DNA of 64,000 bases from assembly GCF_001514065.1 (NCBI RefSeq), contig NZ_KQ948432.1:411845-475844 (forward strand), read 5' to 3'. Origin of the DNA: Streptomyces antibioticus. Its GTDB lineage: Bacteria; Actinomycetota; Actinomycetes; Streptomycetales; Streptomycetaceae. Shown here one piece after another: positions 61,352 through 64,000 of the stretch (the first letter of the stretch is position 1; each line of letters opens with the position of its first letter). The position numbers and the translations under genes are program-made. The notes beneath the pieces were generated by a model that was given only the letters and a program-made list of their open reading frames with translations, did no database searches and was not told the origin of the DNA.

Positions 61352-62092
61352 ATGATCAGCAACTGGAGGGTGACGGTCGGTGGCGCGAGCAGGTCGTTGT
61401 GGGGGGCGGCGCCGATCACCTACGGCCTGATCGCCCTGTGCTGTCTGCTGTTCCTGATCGGCCCGGCGGCGGGCCTGAATCCGGCCTACGGCACCGGTGA
61501 CGAGCTGCTGGCCGCGCAGCGGGCCTATTTCCACCGCTGGGGCGTGGTCCCCGCGGAACTGTTCGAAGGCTCCGCTCGCGCCACCCTGACCCCCGCGACA
61601 GCCCTCTTCGTGCACGGCAGCTGGGTCCACCTCCTCGGCAACATGCTCTTCCTCTATGTCTTCGGAGTGCTGACCGAGGAACGGATGGGCCGCGTCCAGT
61701 TCACGCTGTTCTACGTCGGCTGCGGCTATCTGGCGCTGCTCGGCTACGCGGCGGCGAACTCCGACTCCGACCAGTCGCTGGTGGGCGCCTCCGGGGCGAT
61801 CTCCGCCGTGCTCGGAGCGTTTCTCTACCTGTTCCCCGGCGCCCGGGTGACAAGCCTGCTCCCGTTCCTCTTCTTCCTCCCGCTGCGCTTCCCGGCATGG
61901 GTGGTGCTGCCCTTCTGGGCGGCGCTGCAATGGCTGGCGGCGGGCCGGGCGCCGAACGGCCCCGGAGTGGCGTATCTGGCGCACCTGGTGGGCTTCGGCC
62001 TGGGCTTCGCCTTCGCGTGGGTGCGGTTCCCCCCTGCGACTAGAGTGAAGCCCGCCCCAGCTCCGGCCCCCGAGGGAGAGAACCAGCCGTGA
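61352..62092 (+). CDS. rhomboid family intramembrane serine protease
   Basis: A 246-residue rhomboid with six membrane helices. The family pattern is clear: HGSWVHLLGNMLFLYVFG (oxyanion region), catalytic Ser in LVGASGAISAVLGAF and catalytic His in YLAHLVGFGLGFAFAW. It cleaves transmembrane helices. ATG 61352 is chosen; an earlier ATG at 61322 in frame lacks support. The stop overlaps the start of the Lrp-type gene as GTGA. The C-terminus is a short Pro/Ala tail. Confidence 0.9.
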   Translation: MISNWRVTVGGASRSLWGAAPITYGLIALCCLLFLIGPAAGLNPAYGTGDELLAAQRAYFHRWGVVPAELFEGSARATLTPATALFVHGSWVHLLGNMLFLYVFGVLTEERMGRVQFTLFYVGCGYLALLGYAAANSDSDQSLVGASGAISAVLGAFLYLFPGARVTSLLPFLFFLPLRFPAWVVLPFWAALQWLAAGRAPNGPGVAYLAHLVGFGLGFAFAWVRFPPATRVKPAPAPAPEGENQP

Positions 62093-62370
62093 TCACCGCG
62101 ATCGTCCTCATCAAGACCAGCGTGGACCGGATCCCCGAGATCGCCGAGTCGATCGCGGCCCTGGACTCCGTCAGCGAGGTCTTCTCCGTCACCGGCACCT
62201 ACGACCTGATCGCCATGGTCCGCGTCCGGCAGCACGAGGACCTCGCCGAGGTCATCCCCGGCAGCATCAGCAAGATCCCGGGTGTGGAGGCCACCGACAC
62301 CCACGTCGCGTTCCGCACGTACTCCCAGCACGACCTGGAAGCGGCGTTCGCGATCGGCCTCGACAACTAG
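62089..62370 (+). CDS. stand-alone Lrp/AsnC effector-binding (RAM) domain protein
   Basis: A 93-residue protein consisting only of the Lrp/AsnC ligand-binding domain (ITAIVLIKTSVDRIPEIAES; EVFSVTGTYDLIAMVRV; IPGVEATDTHVAFRTYS) with no DNA-binding part. Such proteins form oligomers that bind amino acids and may adjust partner proteins. GTG 62089 overlaps the rhomboid stop. Its own stop shares a CTAG with the kinase gene on the other strand. Confidence 0.92.
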   Translation: MITAIVLIKTSVDRIPEIAESIAALDSVSEVFSVTGTYDLIAMVRVRQHEDLAEVIPGSISKIPGVEATDTHVAFRTYSQHDLEAAFAIGLDN

Positions 62371-64000
62371 CCGCTGACGTCGAGGGCGACGATGCCCTTG
62401 TTCGTGCCGGCGTAGACGCGGCGGCCGTGGACGACGGGGGTCAGCAGGACGCCCGGATCGGGACCCACCTCGGCTGTCCAGAGCACCTTGCCCTTCAGGT
62501 CGAGGGCGTGGACCTCGGTGTCGGTGCGCACGTGGACCGTGGAGTCCACCAGCACCGGGTCGGAGAAGGCCCCGCCCCCGCCGTACGACCAGACCGCGTC
62601 CCCGCGCGCCGTGGTGGCCTTGAGCACCGCCCCCAGGTTGGTCACCCCCAGGAAGGCGAAGGCGTCCGCGTTCGCCGGGACGTAGGAACCGGCGAGGTCC
62701 GGCTCCCGCCACAACAGGCGGCCCGCCAGATCCAGCCCGAACAACTCGGCGGCTTGGTTCCCGGTGCTCACGACCACCCTGTCGCTGCTGACGGCGGGCC
62801 GGCCGACATCACCGTCCATCGTTGCGTCGAACGCCGTGGCGCCACCCTCGCGGATGCCGTAGAGGTGGTTGTCGTAGCAGGGCACGTAGAGGACGTCGCC
62901 GGCCACGACGAGTTCCTCCGACGGCGCACCGCCCACCGCGGCGTCCCAGCGCACCTTGCCCCGGCCGTCGTACGCCTGCACGACACCCGGACCGTCGAAC
63001 GTGCCCTTCGCGGACCCTACGACGACATTGCCCCCGAGCACCGCGGGCTGACGGAAGAACGGACTCGGCAGATTCTGCGTCCACATCTCCTCGCCCTCGG
63101 CGCTCACCGCGATGAGCCGGCCTGCTTCGGCCGCGGTGTCGTCGGCCGCGGCGACGAAGATCCCGTCGGCCGTGACGACCGGCCTGGTGATGAAGTTCGC
63201 CCCCTTGAAGAGGGGCGCCTTCCAGCGTTCCCTGCCGTCGCTGCCCAGGGCCCGCAGCGTCCCGTCGTCCCCGGCGAAGTACAGCGTCCGGCCGTCGGCG
63301 GAGAGCGCCCCGAGGGCACCGCCGGCCACATGCGGCGGGCCGGCGGCCTCGTACGTCCACTTCACGGACGCCTTCCGCACGACGGACCCCGGCGCCTTCG
63401 CGCTCCCGCTCTTCCCCCCGCCCTCACCCTCACTACCGGTCTCCGACTGCCCGAACCACCACCAGGCGCCCGCTCCCCCGGCCCCGGCGACCACGGCCCC
63501 GCCCACGGCGAGGCGCAGCAGCCCGCGCCGCGAAGGCCGCACATCCGCGGCTTCCACCTCGGGCGGCGCCACAGCGGGCGTCTTGACCACCGGCGCCACC
63601 TCGGACGTCTCCGCCACCGGCGCCACATACTCGACCCGGCTCTCCCGCTCCCCCGACTCCCGGTCCGGAAGCCAGAGTTGGGCTCCCGGAGAGGTATCGG
63701 GCCCCGGCCCCGCACCGGTGTACCAGCCCGGACGCAGACCGCCGCGCAGGGAACCCCCCACGGCCTCGACGACGTCCTTCGGCATCGGCCGCTGCCCCGG
63801 CTCCTCCTTGAGGCAGGCCTCCACCAGGGGCAGCAGGTCCTTCGGTACGCCCGTCAGGTCGAAGTCCCGGGTCAGGATGCGCAGCAGGATCACCGAGTCC
63901 TGGCCCTCGCCGAAGGGCTCGCGCCCGCTCGCCGCGTAGGCGAGGACGGCCCCCAGGGAGAAGACGTCGCTCGACGGTCCGACCTTGCCGCCGTTGCGGA
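62367..64000 (-). CDS. Ser/Thr protein kinase with PQQ-like beta-propeller sensor, N-terminus outside window
   Basis: The visible 544 residues begin inside a kinase C-lobe (SSDVFSLGAVLAYAASGREPF; LVEACLKEEPGQRPMPKDVVEAV). A Pro/Glu-rich linker leads to one membrane helix (LLRLAVGGAVVAGAGGAGAWWWFG, about 140 residues in). The rest is a PQQ-type propeller: GTLRALGSDGRERWKAPL, GRLIAVSAEGEEMWTQ, VVQAYDGRGKVRWDA, LFGLDLAGRLLWREP, VHALDLKGKVLWTAEV. The propeller would lie outside the cell and sense a ligand or surface. The catalytic loop is outside the window, so activity cannot be judged. Confidence 0.9.
   Translation of the reverse strand, partial: RNGGKVGPSSDVFSLGAVLAYAASGREPFGEGQDSVILLRILTRDFDLTGVPKDLLPLVEACLKEEPGQRPMPKDVVEAVGGSLRGGLRPGWYTGAGPGPDTSPGAQLWLPDRESGERESRVEYVAPVAETSEVAPVVKTPAVAPPEVEAADVRPSRRGLLRLAVGGAVVAGAGGAGAWWWFGQSETGSEGEGGGKSGSAKAPGSVVRKASVKWTYEAAGPPHVAGGALGALSADGRTLYFAGDDGTLRALGSDGRERWKAPLFKGANFITRPVVTADGIFVAAADDTAAEAGRLIAVSAEGEEMWTQNLPSPFFRQPAVLGGNVVVGSAKGTFDGPGVVQAYDGRGKVRWDAAVGGAPSEELVVAGDVLYVPCYDNHLYGIREGGATAFDATMDGDVGRPAVSSDRVVVSTGNQAAELFGLDLAGRLLWREPDLAGSYVPANADAFAFLGVTNLGAVLKATTARGDAVWSYGGGGAFSDPVLVDSTVHVRTDTEVHALDLKGKVLWTAEVGPDPGVLLTPVVHGRRVYAGTNKGIVALDVSG

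Overview
The window is a chromosomal segment of a Streptomyces or very close relative. GC content is very high, third codon positions are almost always G or C, and GTG/TTG starts and overlapping stop/start junctions are common. The gene set is typical of the Streptomyces core chromosome: a MacRS-like two-component system, the glkA/DUF5304 pair, a thiOSG operon behind a TPP riboswitch, and a fused trpEG with a Trp leader peptide. No tRNA, rRNA, CRISPR array, transposase or integrase was found.

Layout. 1-5160: end of a beta-carbonic anhydrase, then a MoxR / DUF58 / transglutaminase operon. 5354-7600: DUF3040, methyltransferase and SAV_6107-type HEPN genes. 7770-11264: a self-regulated transporter module (degenerate ABC ATPase, YhgE/Pip membrane protein, TetR) with a clear operator. 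11627-14783: DUF4126 protein, CrtI-like oxidoreductase, and a membrane protein with a Tyr/Gln/Gly-rich tail. 14840-23226: metF, thiE, an Rv2175c-like wHTH protein, an FAD reductase, riboswitch-thiO-thiS-thiG and a PASTA kinase. 23295-26222: endonuclease IV-type enzyme, DUF4396 protein with a CsoR-type operator, sulfite-oxidase-like protein, and bfr/bfd. 26356-32169: DAHP synthase, a degraded Rhs/SUKH locus, trpL-trpEG and a D-2-hydroxyacid dehydrogenase. 32217-37145: an accessory three-gene operon coding for a TPR-CHAT protease, a small Cys/His protein and a membrane protein. 37236-44974: pfkA, macRS-like genes, PlsC, an esterase, an EEP-fold nuclease, glkA and DUF5304. 45032-53948: ArsA-like ATPase, SRPBCC protein, phosphoesterase, long-chain acyl-CoA synthetase, GMC oxidase, PimB-like and GT87 glycosyltransferases. 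53897-57006: MATE pump and PadR pair with a metallopeptidase-like lipoprotein. 57052-64000: two NlpC/P60 hydrolases, NYN-domain protein, zinc-ribbon protein, rhomboid, Lrp-type protein and a PQQ-propeller kinase running off the end.

Much of the right three quarters parallels the actinobacterial block that in Mycobacterium tuberculosis runs roughly from Rv2172c to Rv2190c (metF-like, Rv2175c, pknL, aroG, GT87, plsC, ArsA-like, SRPBCC, fadD15, pimB', NlpC/P60). Against that conserved backbone the CHAT operon, the Rhs/SUKH remnant and the MATE/PadR module look like accessory insertions.

The genes fall into a few jobs: cell-envelope building and remodelling (acyltransferase, PimB-like, GT87, NlpC/P60, transglutaminase, PASTA kinase), aromatic amino acid supply (DAHP synthase, trpEG under attenuation), thiamine synthesis under TPP control, metal homeostasis (bfr/bfd with an iron box, DUF4396 with a copper-type operator), glucose entry (glkA, pfkA), and conflict or defence (CHAT operon, Rhs remnant, HEPN). 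The best candidate for an undescribed system is the CHAT operon at 32217-37145.
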